Source: Candidatus Caldarchaeum subterraneum (GTDB lineage Archaea > Thermoproteota > Nitrososphaeria_A > Caldarchaeales > Caldarchaeaceae). From it: 64,000 nucleotides of DNA. Within the stretch, counting starts at the first letter, position 1. Every line of letters begins with the position of its first letter. Below are positions 18,392 to 27,117 of this stretch, in pieces. Made by a program: the position numbers and the translations under genes. Location of the stretch: positions 1,170,981 through 1,234,980 of the forward strand of contig BA000048.1 in NCBI GenBank assembly GCA_000270325.1, given 5' to 3'. The notes below the pieces were generated by a model that made no database searches, was not told the origin of the DNA, and saw only the letters and a list, made by a program, of their open reading frames with translations.

Positions 18392-18600
18392 CGAAACTCA
18401 CCTCGCAGAGCCCTCTGCGTCTTCTCAGGCTCACATATGCGACAGGCTTTGAGAAGAACTCTGAAACCTTTACCATGCCACAGTTCATCCTCCACAAAAT
18501 ATCCAAAAAGCTCCCAGCCGAGCTCGGGAGGGACAAGGTTGCTGTTGACGCTAGACATCAACACCTCGAGAAGCTGCTCAGCAACCCGTCTTCTCTTCAT
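18388..18600 (-). CDS. small conserved-looking protein of unknown function
   Basis: A 70-residue protein with a basic start (MKRRRVAEQLLEVL), a central ELGWELFGYFVEDELWHG segment and a CRIC motif near the C-terminus. I do not recognise the family. It is judged real because it fills the space between the hydrolase stop (11 bases upstream) and the LLM gene with a four-base CTGA overlap, and because its composition is protein-like, not that of an antisense shadow. Confidence 0.6.
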   Translation of the reverse strand: MKRRRVAEQLLEVLMSSVNSNLVPPELGWELFGYFVEDELWHGKGFRVLLKACRICEPEKTQRALRGEFR

Positions 18601-18611
18601 TCCAGCTATGC

Positions 18612-19436
18612 TCAGCTACGTAGAAATCGCAATATAACGTTGTTGAACGACTCCGCCTTCTCCTCGTGAACGCTGTGTCCAGCATCGGGTTCGACATGTA
18701 TCTCGGCTCCGATTTTCTGAGCCAGCTCCAAGTTTTTCTGAAACGGCACCACATTATCCATTCCGCCGAGGACAAACAATTTCGGGCACCTGATATCGTA
18801 AACGGAATCCGTTCGAAACTCACGCCATATATTGCCCGCTTCAACCAAAACAGGTCCAGCCCTCTTAACAGACTCGTAGTAGCCCTCTACAGCCTCATCA
18901 TCCAAGGCACTCTTGTCAACATAGATGTTGCTCAGAACGCGTTTTATGAAATATTTTCTGACGAATAACCGGGTTATCAAGACGCTGAAGAACCTGTTCC
19001 GAGCCAGCTCCATCGCCAAGGGCCTGCGGCCATCATCTCCTCCCAACAAGCTCGGATTAACCAGGACAAGCCTCTCAACCTTCTCAGGATATTTCACCGC
19101 TATGTGCGCCGAAATGGCTCCACCCATAGAGTGACCCACCAGGCCAAACTTCTCTACACCAAGTCTACCAAGCGTCTTCATCAAAATGTCTGTAACAGAT
19201 GAAAGGCTAATACCTGTCGGAGGCCTCTTTGACAGCCCGAAGCCGGGAAGGTCCAGCGCCAACGCTCTGAAATGTTGGGAGATCACGGGCAGTGTTTTGC
19301 GCCAGCTAAAGGAGGAGGCGGCCCATCCATGAAGAAACACAACAGGCTGCCCAACACCCCGCATAACATAGAAAATGTTCACACCATCCACGTCTATCGA
19401 AGAACCCATGGCCACATGCTCAGACCAGCTGACCAA
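18612..19436 (-). CDS. alpha/beta hydrolase
   Basis: A 274-residue alpha/beta hydrolase. The oxyanion motif is FLHGW (residues 34-38), the nucleophile is S103 in GHSMGG, the acid is D227 in GGMDNVV and the base is H254 in AGHSVHEE. There is no signal peptide, so it is cytoplasmic. A TTG at 19436 and an ATG at 19409 are both possible starts. A TATA-like GGTATAAAAC (read from the plus strand) at 19463-19472 lies about 30 bases ahead. It opens the minus-strand run ending at nucS. The substrate is unknown. Confidence 0.88.
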   Translation of the reverse strand: MVSWSEHVAMGSSIDVDGVNIFYVMRGVGQPVVFLHGWAASSFSWRKTLPVISQHFRALALDLPGFGLSKRPPTGISLSSVTDILMKTLGRLGVEKFGLVGHSMGGAISAHIAVKYPEKVERLVLVNPSLLGGDDGRRPLAMELARNRFFSVLITRLFVRKYFIKRVLSNIYVDKSALDDEAVEGYYESVKRAGPVLVEAGNIWREFRTDSVYDIRCPKLFVLGGMDNVVPFQKNLELAQKIGAEIHVEPDAGHSVHEEKAESFNNVILRFLRS

Positions 19437-19501
19437 CCCAGATAACCAACACCCACAATCCAGGTATAAAACGGTTCCTAATAGCCGGCAAGAGGAAGGC
19501 G

Positions 19502-19514
19502 AAAAAAATATATG
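19502..19514 (+). promoter_or_regulatory. TATA box of the left-handed beta-helix transferase gene
   Basis: The A/T run AAAAAAATATATG is centred about 28 bases ahead of the ATG at 19537, the distance expected when an archaeal transcript begins at its own start codon. Confidence 0.55.
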
Positions 19515-19536
19515 CTCACCCTATGAATTGAAACTA

Positions 19537-20244
19537 ATGTCGGGGTTCATCTCCCCGCGTTCAAGAATCAAGGGCACGGTCTCGCCAAACGCATATGTGT
19601 TTGGTGCGACGGAAATAGGGGAAGCCACGTTTGTGGACGATATGGTTACAATAGGTTTTCCATCTCGCCACCGTCTTCTACAAGCCATCGAAAAGAGAAT
19701 CGCAGGCAACAACTCGGTCATGGAGGACGCGAGCCTGGGCAGCTTCATCGGCCCGGGATGTTTGATAAGGAGAGGATGCATAATCTATGACGAGGTCATT
19801 ATCGAGGGCGATGTGGAGCTTGGACACAACGTGTTGATTCGCTCGGGGACGATGATTCGGGCCGGCTCCAGGATAGGCAGCGGCTCGATGCTGGATGGGA
19901 CAGTGTTGGTTGGCCGCGGTGTCAACATACAGTCCAACGTCTACATTCCACACCTTACAAAAATTATGGACAACGTCTTTATTGGACCCAACGTTGTGAT
20001 GACCAACGACCCTTACCCCGTGGGCTCGCCTCTGAAGGGGCCCACCATAGCTACAGGGGCAATAATTGGAGCGGGTGCAGTGATTCTTCCGGGTGTTGAA
20101 GTGGGTGAAGGCGCTGTGGTGGGCGCGGGTTCTGTTGTTACGCGGAACGTTCCGCCTAGAGTGGTTGTCTTCGGAAACCCTGCAAAATATGCCTATGACG
20201 TGGATGAATACAATAGGAAGAAGCAGGCATACCTGAAGAAATGA
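19537..20244 (+). CDS. left-handed beta-helix (hexapeptide) acyltransferase
   Basis: A 235-residue hexapeptide-repeat protein that starts MSGFISPRSRIKG. The frame is open upstream to 19375, but that part overlaps the hydrolase gene and its promoter, so the ATG at 19537 is chosen. Repeated [V/I]-G-x-x-x-x turns run through most of the protein. The C-terminal part (NDPYPVGSP, GAGAVILPGVEVGEGAVVGAGSV, VFGNPAK) resembles sugar N-acetyltransferases of the WbbJ/PglD type. It may acetylate a nucleotide sugar. The substrate is not determined. Confidence 0.85.
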   Translation: MSGFISPRSRIKGTVSPNAYVFGATEIGEATFVDDMVTIGFPSRHRLLQAIEKRIAGNNSVMEDASLGSFIGPGCLIRRGCIIYDEVIIEGDVELGHNVLIRSGTMIRAGSRIGSGSMLDGTVLVGRGVNIQSNVYIPHLTKIMDNVFIGPNVVMTNDPYPVGSPLKGPTIATGAIIGAGAVILPGVEVGEGAVVGAGSVVTRNVPPRVVVFGNPAKYAYDVDEYNRKKQAYLKK

Positions 20245-20312
20245 ACACCTATTCTCAAAACCTTAAAAACAACCTCGCGTCTAAGAAATCAGGTGAGGCT
20301 GAGGAGTAAATA

Positions 20313-20621
20313 ATGGCCGAAATATGTGCTACATGCGGTCTACCAAAATCGATATGCGTTTGCGAAACAATAAGCCGGGAGCAGCAGCGTGTCAAGATTA
20401 AGCTTGAGCTGAGAAAATGGAACAAACCCACAACAGTAATCGAGGGGCTGAACGGCAGCAAAAAAGATTTGCAGGAGATAGCTTCGAAGCTAAAGTCTAC
20501 TCTAGCATGCGGCGGTGTGGTGAAGGACGGGGTGATTCTGCTGCAGGGCGACCATCGCGAAAGAGTCAGAAAAGCGTTGGTGGACCTTGGGCTTTCTGAA
20601 GAAAATATAGAGGTAATTTAG
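20313..20621 (+). CDS. translation initiation factor aIF1 (SUI1 family)
   Basis: A 102-residue SUI1-domain protein. An N-terminal zinc-binding segment has CATC and CVC. The SUI1 core follows: [40 protein letters not shown]. aIF1 binds the small ribosomal subunit and monitors start-codon choice, which matters here because many genes begin with TTG or GTG and two seem to use rarer codons. A Shine-Dalgarno-like GGTGAGG precedes the ATG. Confidence 0.94.
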   Translation: MAEICATCGLPKSICVCETISREQQRVKIKLELRKWNKPTTVIEGLNGSKKDLQEIASKLKSTLACGGVVKDGVILLQGDHRERVRKALVDLGLSEENIEVI

Positions 20622-21541
20622 GCTGCCACTGTTTCTAGAACGTCTTTGAGACCCTTGAACCGGTTTCGCACAGTCACTTCGGTGACTCCGGCCGCTTTCG
20701 CTATGTCTTTTTGTGTAAGATTTTGTGTGGTTTCTTGACAGGCCATGTAGAGGGCGGCCGCCGCTATTCCGACGGGGTCTTTGCCTACGGTGGCTTTACG
20801 TTTGACCGCCTCATTCAGCAGACGGATGGCCTCTTGGACAGTTCTCTGGTCCAGCCCAACCTTGGCCGCAATCTTGTTAACGTATATCGACGGGTCCGCA
20901 ACCGGGACTTTCAACCCAAGATGCTTCAGCAACAGCCTGTAGCCCTGTGCGATGGTTTTTCGCTTGACGGCTGGGTAGCTGCGTTCAAATTCTCGAAGGT
21001 CCCTGGGTGTGCCCAGCATCCTGCATGCGGCGTAGGTGGCTGCAGCCATGATGGATTTAATGGACCTTCCTCTCACGAGACCTGCTCTAAGGGCTCTTCT
21101 ATAGATGAGCATAGCTCTTTCTGCAACTGTCTGCGACAGCCTTAGCTTATCGACATATATCTGAAGAATGTTCACAGCTTGCTGCAAGTTTCTTGTTTCG
21201 CTCGAGTTTATCTGAGACGTGGCGTCAAGCTTCTTCAGCCTGATCATCTTCTCCCGTGTCTCTTTCGAGAGTTTGCGGCCTGAAGCGTCCTCATCCACAC
21301 CCTCTATTACCGTTGAGAGACCATGGTCCCTATACATAGGTGAGAGAGGAGCTCCTACTCTGCTTCTGCTCCCCTCCTCGTCTTCAAGGTTTCTCCACTC
21401 GGGGCCCATGTCCACATCTTTTTCCTGTATGACGAACCCGCAGACCGAGCAGGTAATCTCACCGGTTCTCTGGTCCGTTACCAGCATCTCGTTCCCACAC
21501 TCGGGACATAGTGCGACTTCTTTCCAAGTTTTTCTAACCAA
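20618..21541 (-). CDS. tfb: transcription initiation factor TFB
   Basis: A 307-residue TFB, the archaeal counterpart of TFIIB. The N-terminal zinc ribbon uses C12, C15, C31 and C34. The B-reader/linker region ([15 protein letters not shown]) follows, then two cyclin repeats ending with the recognition helix [21 protein letters not shown]. The start is TTG at 21541, preceded by GGTGAT. Its stop interlocks with the aIF1 stop in the tetranucleotide TTAG. A 7-base inverted repeat lies 28-49 bases upstream. Confidence 0.96.
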   Translation of the reverse strand: MVRKTWKEVALCPECGNEMLVTDQRTGEITCSVCGFVIQEKDVDMGPEWRNLEDEEGSRSRVGAPLSPMYRDHGLSTVIEGVDEDASGRKLSKETREKMIRLKKLDATSQINSSETRNLQQAVNILQIYVDKLRLSQTVAERAMLIYRRALRAGLVRGRSIKSIMAAATYAACRMLGTPRDLREFERSYPAVKRKTIAQGYRLLLKHLGLKVPVADPSIYVNKIAAKVGLDQRTVQEAIRLLNEAVKRKATVGKDPVGIAAAALYMACQETTQNLTQKDIAKAAGVTEVTVRNRFKGLKDVLETVAA

Positions 21542-21568
21542 CTTTTATCACCTTTTTCAGACGTATAG

Positions 21569-21590
21569 GAGAGGAGTTTTTCATCCTCTC
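21569..21590. promoter_or_regulatory. inverted repeat upstream of tfb
   Basis: GAGAGGA (21569-21575) and TCCTCTC (21584-21590) form a perfect inverted repeat around an eight-base loop. It lies between the tfb start codon and a TATA-like TATAAG at about 21593-21598 read from the other strand. It could be an operator near the transcription start or a hairpin in the tfb leader. Confidence 0.4.
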
Positions 21591-21621
21591 GCTATAAGTC
21601 TTTCGCTTATTACATCAGCAA

Positions 21622-21640
21622 AGCAATATATAAATATTAT
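21622..21640 (+). promoter_or_regulatory. A/T-rich core promoter in the tfb-cysS spacer
   Basis: The stretch AGCAATATATAAATATTAT is a strong TATA-like element in the 144-base divergent spacer. It would place the cysS transcript start near 21655, giving a leader of about 30 bases before the TTG at 21686. It could also serve the minus strand. Confidence 0.5.
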
Positions 21641-21685
21641 GCACCCAAATGAGATAAATAGCCACACCCAGCAAAATCTACCAAG

Positions 21686-23113
21686 TTGATAAAGATTTTC
21701 AACACATACTCACGCAGCCTCGAGGTTTTCGAGCCCCATCTCCCCGGACACGTCACCATGTATGTATGCGGACCCACAGTATACGATGTAGCACATCTGG
21801 GTCATGCGCGGACTTACGTGGCTTTTGACGCAGTTATACGTTTTCTCGAGTTCATGGGATATCGTGTCAAGTATGCACGGAACGTGACGGACGTGGGTCA
21901 TCTGCGTGAAACTGGTGAGGACAGGATGATTGTGGGGGCGGAGCGGCTGAGGAAGCATCCTATGGAAGTTGCAGACAAGTATATGATGGAGTTTTTCAGA
22001 GACATGGATGCTCTCGGGATAAGAAGGCCCGACATCCAGCCCAGAGCAAGTATGCACATCCCCGAAATCATAGAAGCTGTCGAGAAACTGGTCGACAAAG
22101 GCTACGGCTACGTCATCGACGGAAGCGTCTACTTCGACATCAGCAAATTCCCCGACTATGGAAAGCTCTCCAACATAAAACCCGAGGAGCTGCTCATGCA
22201 CCGCATCGACCCTGACCCACGGAAAAAACATCCCGCAGACTTTGCACTCTGGAAAGAGTCACCGCCGTCTTACCCATTCTCATGGAAAACACCTTGGGGG
22301 AGAGGTTTTCCGGGATGGCATATAGAGTGCTCGATAATGAGCATGAAGTACTTGGGTGAGCAGATAGACATACACGGAGGCGGCCAGGAGCTGATTTTCC
22401 CACATCATGAAAACGAGATAGCCCAGTCAGAGGCCTTGACGGGTAAGAAACCCTTCGTCAAATACTGGATGCACACCGGTGAGCTGACGGTGGGAGGCCG
22501 AGGCATGCACAAGAGCTACGGAAACTTCATCACCATACAGGATGCGCTCAAAACATATCCATCCGACGTGCTGCGCCTCTTCATACTTTCCGCACACTAC
22601 CGGACTCCTCTGGACTATTCCGAGAAAGCGATGGAGCAAGCGGCGGAAAACTTCGACAAGATCACAAACTTTTACGAGAACCTGTCACTCATAGCCGAAG
22701 AGGATAGAGACAAACCCCGCGACCCATCACTCGACGAGCTCGGCGATGTTTTCAAACAAAGTTTCATAGAAGCTATGTCGGAAGACTTCAATACACCCAA
22801 CGCGCTCGCAATCGTTTACGACTTTATGAAAAAGGTCAACACGAGGTTGGACGACATCGGACACGAGCAGGCGGCCCATCTGCGGCAGCTCTTTCTCGAG
22901 ACATGTAGGGTCCTTGGACTGCTTCAGAAAATTGAGCGGAGAAGCTCCGCAGCCGAGGTCATGGAGTTCGTAAAGACACTAGTCGAGGTCCGTAGAGAAT
23001 TACGAAAAAGAGGCATGTATGACCTGGCGGACAGAATTAGAAACATGTTGGCTGAACGCGGCATCGTCGTCGAGGACACCAAGGAGGGCGAGAGAATAAG
23101 GATAGTGAGGTAG
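21686..23113 (+). CDS. cysS: cysteinyl-tRNA synthetase
   Basis: A 475-residue class I aminoacyl-tRNA synthetase. The zinc-ligand cysteine and HIGH-equivalent are in [18 protein letters not shown]. The substrate motif [14 protein letters not shown], the zinc histidines in [13 protein letters not shown] and the KMSKS variant MHKSYGNF follow in order. The start is TTG, chosen because [10 protein letters not shown] immediately after it is the usual CysS opening. The length is normal. Confidence 0.96.
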   Translation: MIKIFNTYSRSLEVFEPHLPGHVTMYVCGPTVYDVAHLGHARTYVAFDAVIRFLEFMGYRVKYARNVTDVGHLRETGEDRMIVGAERLRKHPMEVADKYMMEFFRDMDALGIRRPDIQPRASMHIPEIIEAVEKLVDKGYGYVIDGSVYFDISKFPDYGKLSNIKPEELLMHRIDPDPRKKHPADFALWKESPPSYPFSWKTPWGRGFPGWHIECSIMSMKYLGEQIDIHGGGQELIFPHHENEIAQSEALTGKKPFVKYWMHTGELTVGGRGMHKSYGNFITIQDALKTYPSDVLRLFILSAHYRTPLDYSEKAMEQAAENFDKITNFYENLSLIAEEDRDKPRDPSLDELGDVFKQSFIEAMSEDFNTPNALAIVYDFMKKVNTRLDDIGHEQAAHLRQLFLETCRVLGLLQKIERRSSAAEVMEFVKTLVEVRRELRKRGMYDLADRIRNMLAERGIVVEDTKEGERIRIVR

Positions 23114-23120
23114 ATGAGAC

Positions 23121-23831
23121 GTGAAGGCTGTTTTGCTTTCGGGAGGCTATGGTAAACGTCTCAAGCCCTTGACAGAGTCTCTTCCAAAGCCTTTACTCGA
23201 GGTCGCGGGCAAGCCAATTATTGTTTGGCAAATTGAGTGGCTAAAAAAACATGGCATAGACGAGTTTATCGTCTGCGTCGGCTATTTGCGTGAGAAGATC
23301 ATCGAGACGCTTGGCAGCGGGCATAGGCTCGGTGTAAAAATCGGCTACTCTGTGGAGGACGAGCCTCTCGGCACGGGAGGGGCTCTTAAGAACGCTGAGC
23401 ATCTGCTGAAATCTGACAAAGTTTTTCTCGTCCTCAACGGCGATGTTCTCACAACCCTGAACCCGCTCAAACTAATCGACAGCCTCGGTTCATCGATTGC
23501 ATGCATGGCTTTGACCCGTCTCCCATCGCCCTACGGGATAGTGGAGTTTGATAGGGAAACCCGTTTGGTGAAAAGGTTTGAGGAGAAGCCGCGGCTTCCT
23601 AACTACATCAACGCAGGTGTCTACGCATTCACGGCAGATGTTTTAAGCTATCTGCCCGAGCAGGGAGACCTCGAGAAACAAACTTTCCCACGTCTCGTGG
23701 AGAAAAAAGCCTTGATGGCTGTTTTGTATGAGGACGATGATTGGATAAGCATCGACAGCCACAAAGACCTTGAGGAAGCCAAGCGTGTGGTGGCGAAGTT
23801 TAGCCAGTTAAAGGAAGCTTCACAACCATGA
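23121..23831 (+). CDS. sugar nucleotidyltransferase (GlmU-N/ManC-like)
   Basis: A 236-residue NTP transferase. The nucleotide loop is LSGGYGKRLKPLTESLPKPLLEVAGKP, and the metal-binding aspartate is in NGDVLT. LGTGGALKNA and EKPRLPNYINAGVY are typical of sugar-1-phosphate nucleotidyltransferases. It begins with GTG seven bases after cysS. It lacks the C-terminal hexapeptide domain of full GlmU. The product sugar cannot be named. Its 3' end overlaps the convergent GNAT gene by 32 bases. Confidence 0.87.
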   Translation: MKAVLLSGGYGKRLKPLTESLPKPLLEVAGKPIIVWQIEWLKKHGIDEFIVCVGYLREKIIETLGSGHRLGVKIGYSVEDEPLGTGGALKNAEHLLKSDKVFLVLNGDVLTTLNPLKLIDSLGSSIACMALTRLPSPYGIVEFDRETRLVKRFEEKPRLPNYINAGVYAFTADVLSYLPEQGDLEKQTFPRLVEKKALMAVLYEDDDWISIDSHKDLEEAKRVVAKFSQLKEASQP

Positions 23832-24312
23832 CGTAGGCGTCTTCACCGTCGGCGTAGTAACGTCGCTGCACCTCTTTGACGACAAACCCGATTTTCCTGT
23901 AGAGCTTAATGGCGACGTGGTTGCTGACACGGACTTCTAGAAACGCCTCCTCACATCCATAATCGTTTGCGAGAGAGTAGAGAGCTCGGCGAATAAGCTG
24001 TTCCCCGATACCTCTGTTCCGATAATTGGGTAGAACAGCCACTGAAACAATATGGCCAGCTCGGCGAATCTTGAGGAAATCGATTTTTGAGAAGACGCGT
24101 TCAACCCTGCACATTATGTAGCCGACCAGCTTGTCGCCTACCTCAGCGACCCAGAAAGCCTTTGGATAATCTTTGGCAAGCTCATCAAAAAAGCTGTAGG
24201 TATAGTTCTCGGGGAGACAGAGCCTGTTGATGTTCATGACATCTATTAAATCGGTTTGAGTAACATTCCGAAACACGACATCGATGTCGCCCTGCTTGGA
24301 GGCTTGCTGCAT
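23800..24312 (-). CDS. RimI-type GNAT N-acetyltransferase
   Basis: A 170-residue GNAT resembling archaeal RimI/Ard1 N-terminal acetyltransferases. Key parts are LCLPENYTYSFFDEL near the start, the acetyl-CoA loop RNRGIGEQLIRRAL, LEVRVSNHVAIKLYRKIGF and the closing ADGEDAYVMVV. Archaeal members acetylate protein N-termini cotranslationally. It overlaps the nucleotidyltransferase gene tail to tail by 32 bases. Confidence 0.87.
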   Translation of the reverse strand: MQQASKQGDIDVVFRNVTQTDLIDVMNINRLCLPENYTYSFFDELAKDYPKAFWVAEVGDKLVGYIMCRVERVFSKIDFLKIRRAGHIVSVAVLPNYRNRGIGEQLIRRALYSLANDYGCEEAFLEVRVSNHVAIKLYRKIGFVVKEVQRRYYADGEDAYVMVVKLPLTG

Positions 24313-24350
24313 TCATTTTCGCGTATTACCGCTCTCATTTAAGAGTTTAG

Positions 24351-25058
24351 CTACACCAAGACAACAAGCTCCCGAGGAGACGTAGGCCTGTATGCGAGCA
24401 TCTGTCCAAGACCCCGTGAAACATAAAGCCTCTTGTTTCCCCAGCTGTACCATCCCCTTGTATACCTAGAGTTGCTGAGTAGCGTGACGCCGTTGATGAC
24501 TATGCCGCCGTGGGTGTGGCCTGCGAATATTAAGCAGTCTCCTGAAACGCTGTCGGCGACGTGTGGGTCGTGTGCAAAAACCAACCCATTAGCCTTAAAC
24601 GGTTCGTAGCTTCTGTTGTCACGCCAATCGATTCCATGTATTTTGCCGAGGTAACGGCTCTCAGCAACGCTCCTCACCTCTCTATACCCCATGGCCCGCA
24701 GGTTTTCACGGAGCCATTCATCGTATCCGCTCCAGTAATCATGATTGCCCAGCACGAAGAACTTCTCAGAACCCGGTAGCTCGGATAGAAATCTTCTTAC
24801 ATAGCCGAGGTCTGTTGTGAGCTCGTCAACCATATCGCCGCCCAGAACAACAGCATCAGGCTCCTCTCGGTCGAGTACAGAAAGTAATTGGCTGGTTTGG
24901 ATGTTTTCGCTGTGTATGTGCAGGTCTGGTAGGAAGACGGCTTTGGCCCCGAGCCCGATGTCGATGACGGTTTTGTCGAGACGCTGTGAATTGTCTGTGA
25001 TGAAGAAAGCGGCGGAGCCTGCGAGCATAATTGACGTGATGACGTCTCTTCTCCTCAA
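24351..25058 (-). CDS. calcineurin-like metallophosphoesterase, membrane-anchored
   Basis: A 235-residue phosphoesterase. Metal-binding motifs run DLHIH, GGDMVDE, GNHDYW, AHDPH and GHTHGG. The N-terminus has MRRRDVITSIMLAGSAAFF, a basic patch and short hydrophobic segment that could be a membrane anchor or Tat-like signal. The layout resembles YkuE-type phosphodiesterases that act on lipids or the cell envelope. The substrate is unknown. Confidence 0.85.
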   Translation of the reverse strand: MRRRDVITSIMLAGSAAFFITDNSQRLDKTVIDIGLGAKAVFLPDLHIHSENIQTSQLLSVLDREEPDAVVLGGDMVDELTTDLGYVRRFLSELPGSEKFFVLGNHDYWSGYDEWLRENLRAMGYREVRSVAESRYLGKIHGIDWRDNRSYEPFKANGLVFAHDPHVADSVSGDCLIFAGHTHGGIVINGVTLLSNSRYTRGWYSWGNKRLYVSRGLGQMLAYRPTSPRELVVLV

Positions 25059-25104
25059 TCTCTTTCCATGTTTTTATTGTGGGGAATTTAGGGTTTGGTG
25101 ATGC

Positions 25105-26106
25105 ATGTTCTCCAGCATATCTAACACAGTTACCGAGTCGAGGTTTTTCGTTATGCCGCATGATAGTAACGCGATTGGCAGGCTGCATGGAGGTGTGTTG
25201 ATGGAGTGGATGGTTTCGGCGGCTGCCCTTTGCGGGGTCAGGTTCAGCAAGGGCGAAGTGGTGTTGGCGGCGTTGGACGACCTCTTCTTCATGAACCCGG
25301 TCTCCGTCGGCGACATGGTTGTGGTCAAGGCATGGGTCGAATATTCAGGTCATTCATCGATGGAGGTCGGGGTCTCAGCCTACGCATATCCAAGAATCGT
25401 CGGAGAACCCATGCTCACCACCACATCGCACATGGTTTTTGTAGCAGTCGATAGAACAGGTTCACCAAGGCCCCTACCCACAAAAATCAAACCCACAAAA
25501 GAAGAGGAGCAGCTCTATTCGTTGGCCGAGAAAAGAGCTGAGAAAAGAAGAAAAATGCTTAGCGACAGAAAAGCTATGAGCCTCGACATATCGGAGTATG
25601 GTCCTGACGCCCGTTTCAGGATGAAGTCCTCACATCTGGTTGCCTCCTCTGATGCTACGATGGGGGGAATAATGTCGGGAGGAAAGCTGCTACATCTTCT
25701 CGACGAGATGGCTGGTGCTGTGGCTATTTCCTATGCGAGGACCGTTGCTGTCACAGGGGCCGTTGACTCAACAAGCTTCCACTATCCTATACGGCAGGGA
25801 AGCATCGTCGATGTTGAGCTGGTATTAACGGGAGTGGGCAGGTCCTCTGCAGAGGTTGCCGCAAAAGTCATCACGGAAAACCCATCCAGCGGTGTGAGAA
25901 GACACGCGGCCACAACCTTTTTCACCATGGTCGCAGTTGACTCGGCTGGAAAACCAGTGCCCATGCCGCCTTTTGAGCCGTCTAACGAAGGCGAAGAAAA
26001 GAGGTTGAGGGAAATGAGGACTAGACGCGAGGATAGACAGAGGCGTCTTAAAGAAATGCAGATTTTTGAACCGCTGCATAGCATGATTGCGCATGGGAGA
26101 GGGTGA
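25105..26106 (+). CDS. double-hotdog acyl-CoA thioesterase
   Basis: A 333-residue protein with two hotdog domains in tandem. The first has GRLHGGVLMEWMVSAAAL at about residues 25-42 and DDLFFMNPVSVGD. The second has GGKLLHLLDEMAGAVA and DSTSFHYPIRQGSIVDVE. This tandem form occurs in acyl-CoA thioesterases of the ACOT/BFIT group, which hydrolyse acyl-CoA. The gene overlaps the following LLM oxidoreductase gene by about 14-20 bases, so the two are coupled. Confidence 0.87.
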   Translation: MFSSISNTVTESRFFVMPHDSNAIGRLHGGVLMEWMVSAAALCGVRFSKGEVVLAALDDLFFMNPVSVGDMVVVKAWVEYSGHSSMEVGVSAYAYPRIVGEPMLTTTSHMVFVAVDRTGSPRPLPTKIKPTKEEEQLYSLAEKRAEKRRKMLSDRKAMSLDISEYGPDARFRMKSSHLVASSDATMGGIMSGGKLLHLLDEMAGAVAISYARTVAVTGAVDSTSFHYPIRQGSIVDVELVLTGVGRSSAEVAAKVITENPSSGVRRHAATTFFTMVAVDSAGKPVPMPPFEPSNEGEEKRLREMRTRREDRQRRLKEMQIFEPLHSMIAHGRG

Positions 26107-27082
26107 AGAACTGGGCCTCTGCATCAGAAGCGTAGACCTTACCCCACAACAGTTTATAGAAGTGGCTAAGCGTGCTGAGGAGCTGGGGTATAGCTCGCTG
26201 TGGATGACGGAGGAAATGTCGAGGGCCTCACCGATAACGCTCGCCGCAGCCGCTCTACACACCAAGCGAATAAAACTCGGAGCAGCCATTCTCAACATCT
26301 TCGCACGAACACCCATGGCTACGGCGATGGAGGCAGCCACACTTCAAGAGCTTTCACAGAACCGTTTTATCCTAGGCCTCGGCGTAGGCGGGCCTGACAT
26401 TTCCCGAAAGGGACATGGAGCAGACATATCAAACCCTGTTCAAAAAATGTCTGAATACATAGAGATAGTCAGAAAATTTCTCACTGGAGAGCGGCTCAAC
26501 TACGCTGGCAGACACTACCGCGTCGACGGTGTTCGTCTCTGGATAAAGCAGCCGAGGCCAACCGAAATATATCTAGCGGCCCTCAACCCTCAAATGCTCA
26601 CTCTCGCAGGAGCAAAAGCAGACGGCCTGATACTCAACCTCTTCGACCCCCGCGCAGCAGAATACGTCCACAAAGCGATAAACAAAGGCCTCAAAAACTC
26701 ACATGACCAGAATAGACCCTTCAAGAAATTCTCATTCGTACTGGCTGCGGCGTCGAGCGAACCAGAATATTTCTCCGCCTTGAAGAGATCTGTTGCCTTC
26801 TACCTTAGTTCACCTGCTTACAGGAGAATAATGCGTGAAGCCGGCCACGGCGAAGCTGTTGAAAGGTTTGCCACAGTATTGGAAACTCGTGGACGAGAGG
26901 CGGCGGTCGAGACAATAGACGATGATGTTGTTGAAAGTGTTTCGGTTATCTGTGACAGGGATGTCTCCGATCAGCTTGAGAGATACCGTAAAGCAGGAGT
27001 CACACCTCTAATTTATCCGCAGCCTCGTCCAGGCAACGAGTACCAAGACATACTATCCATCCTCGCAGCGGCCATAGAGTAA
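26093..27082 (+). CDS. LLM-class F420-dependent-type oxidoreductase
   Basis: A TIM-barrel protein of about 329 residues in the luciferase-like family, close to methylenetetrahydromethanopterin reductase. Landmarks are AKRAEELGYSSLWMTEE, KLGAAILNIFARTP, the flavin-side motif GLGVGGPDI, and LKADGLILNL-like AGAKADGLILNL. It begins at ATG 26093, or TTG 26087, inside the thioesterase gene. With F420 synthesis genes in the window, F420 is the likely cofactor. The substrate is unknown. Confidence 0.87.
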   Translation: MGEGEELGLCIRSVDLTPQQFIEVAKRAEELGYSSLWMTEEMSRASPITLAAAALHTKRIKLGAAILNIFARTPMATAMEAATLQELSQNRFILGLGVGGPDISRKGHGADISNPVQKMSEYIEIVRKFLTGERLNYAGRHYRVDGVRLWIKQPRPTEIYLAALNPQMLTLAGAKADGLILNLFDPRAAEYVHKAINKGLKNSHDQNRPFKKFSFVLAAASSEPEYFSALKRSVAFYLSSPAYRRIMREAGHGEAVERFATVLETRGREAAVETIDDDVVESVSVICDRDVSDQLERYRKAGVTPLIYPQPRPGNEYQDILSILAAAIE

Positions 27083-27096
27083 ATCATTTAAATGAT
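27083..27096. promoter_or_regulatory. perfect 14-base palindrome covering the ppdK TATA box
   Basis: ATCATTTAAATGAT is its own reverse complement. Its centre TTTAAA lies about 28 bases before the ppdK ATG at 27118, so it occupies the TATA-box position. A protein bound to it would block promoter access. It may also simply be a symmetric core promoter. Confidence 0.5.
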
Positions 27097-27117
27097 AGAA
27101 CACTATCTTATTGCGGC

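Noticed and set aside
19375-19536. N-terminal extension of the hexapeptide transferase
   Set aside because: It overlaps the divergent hydrolase coding region and both promoters, and its residues lack hexapeptide periodicity.
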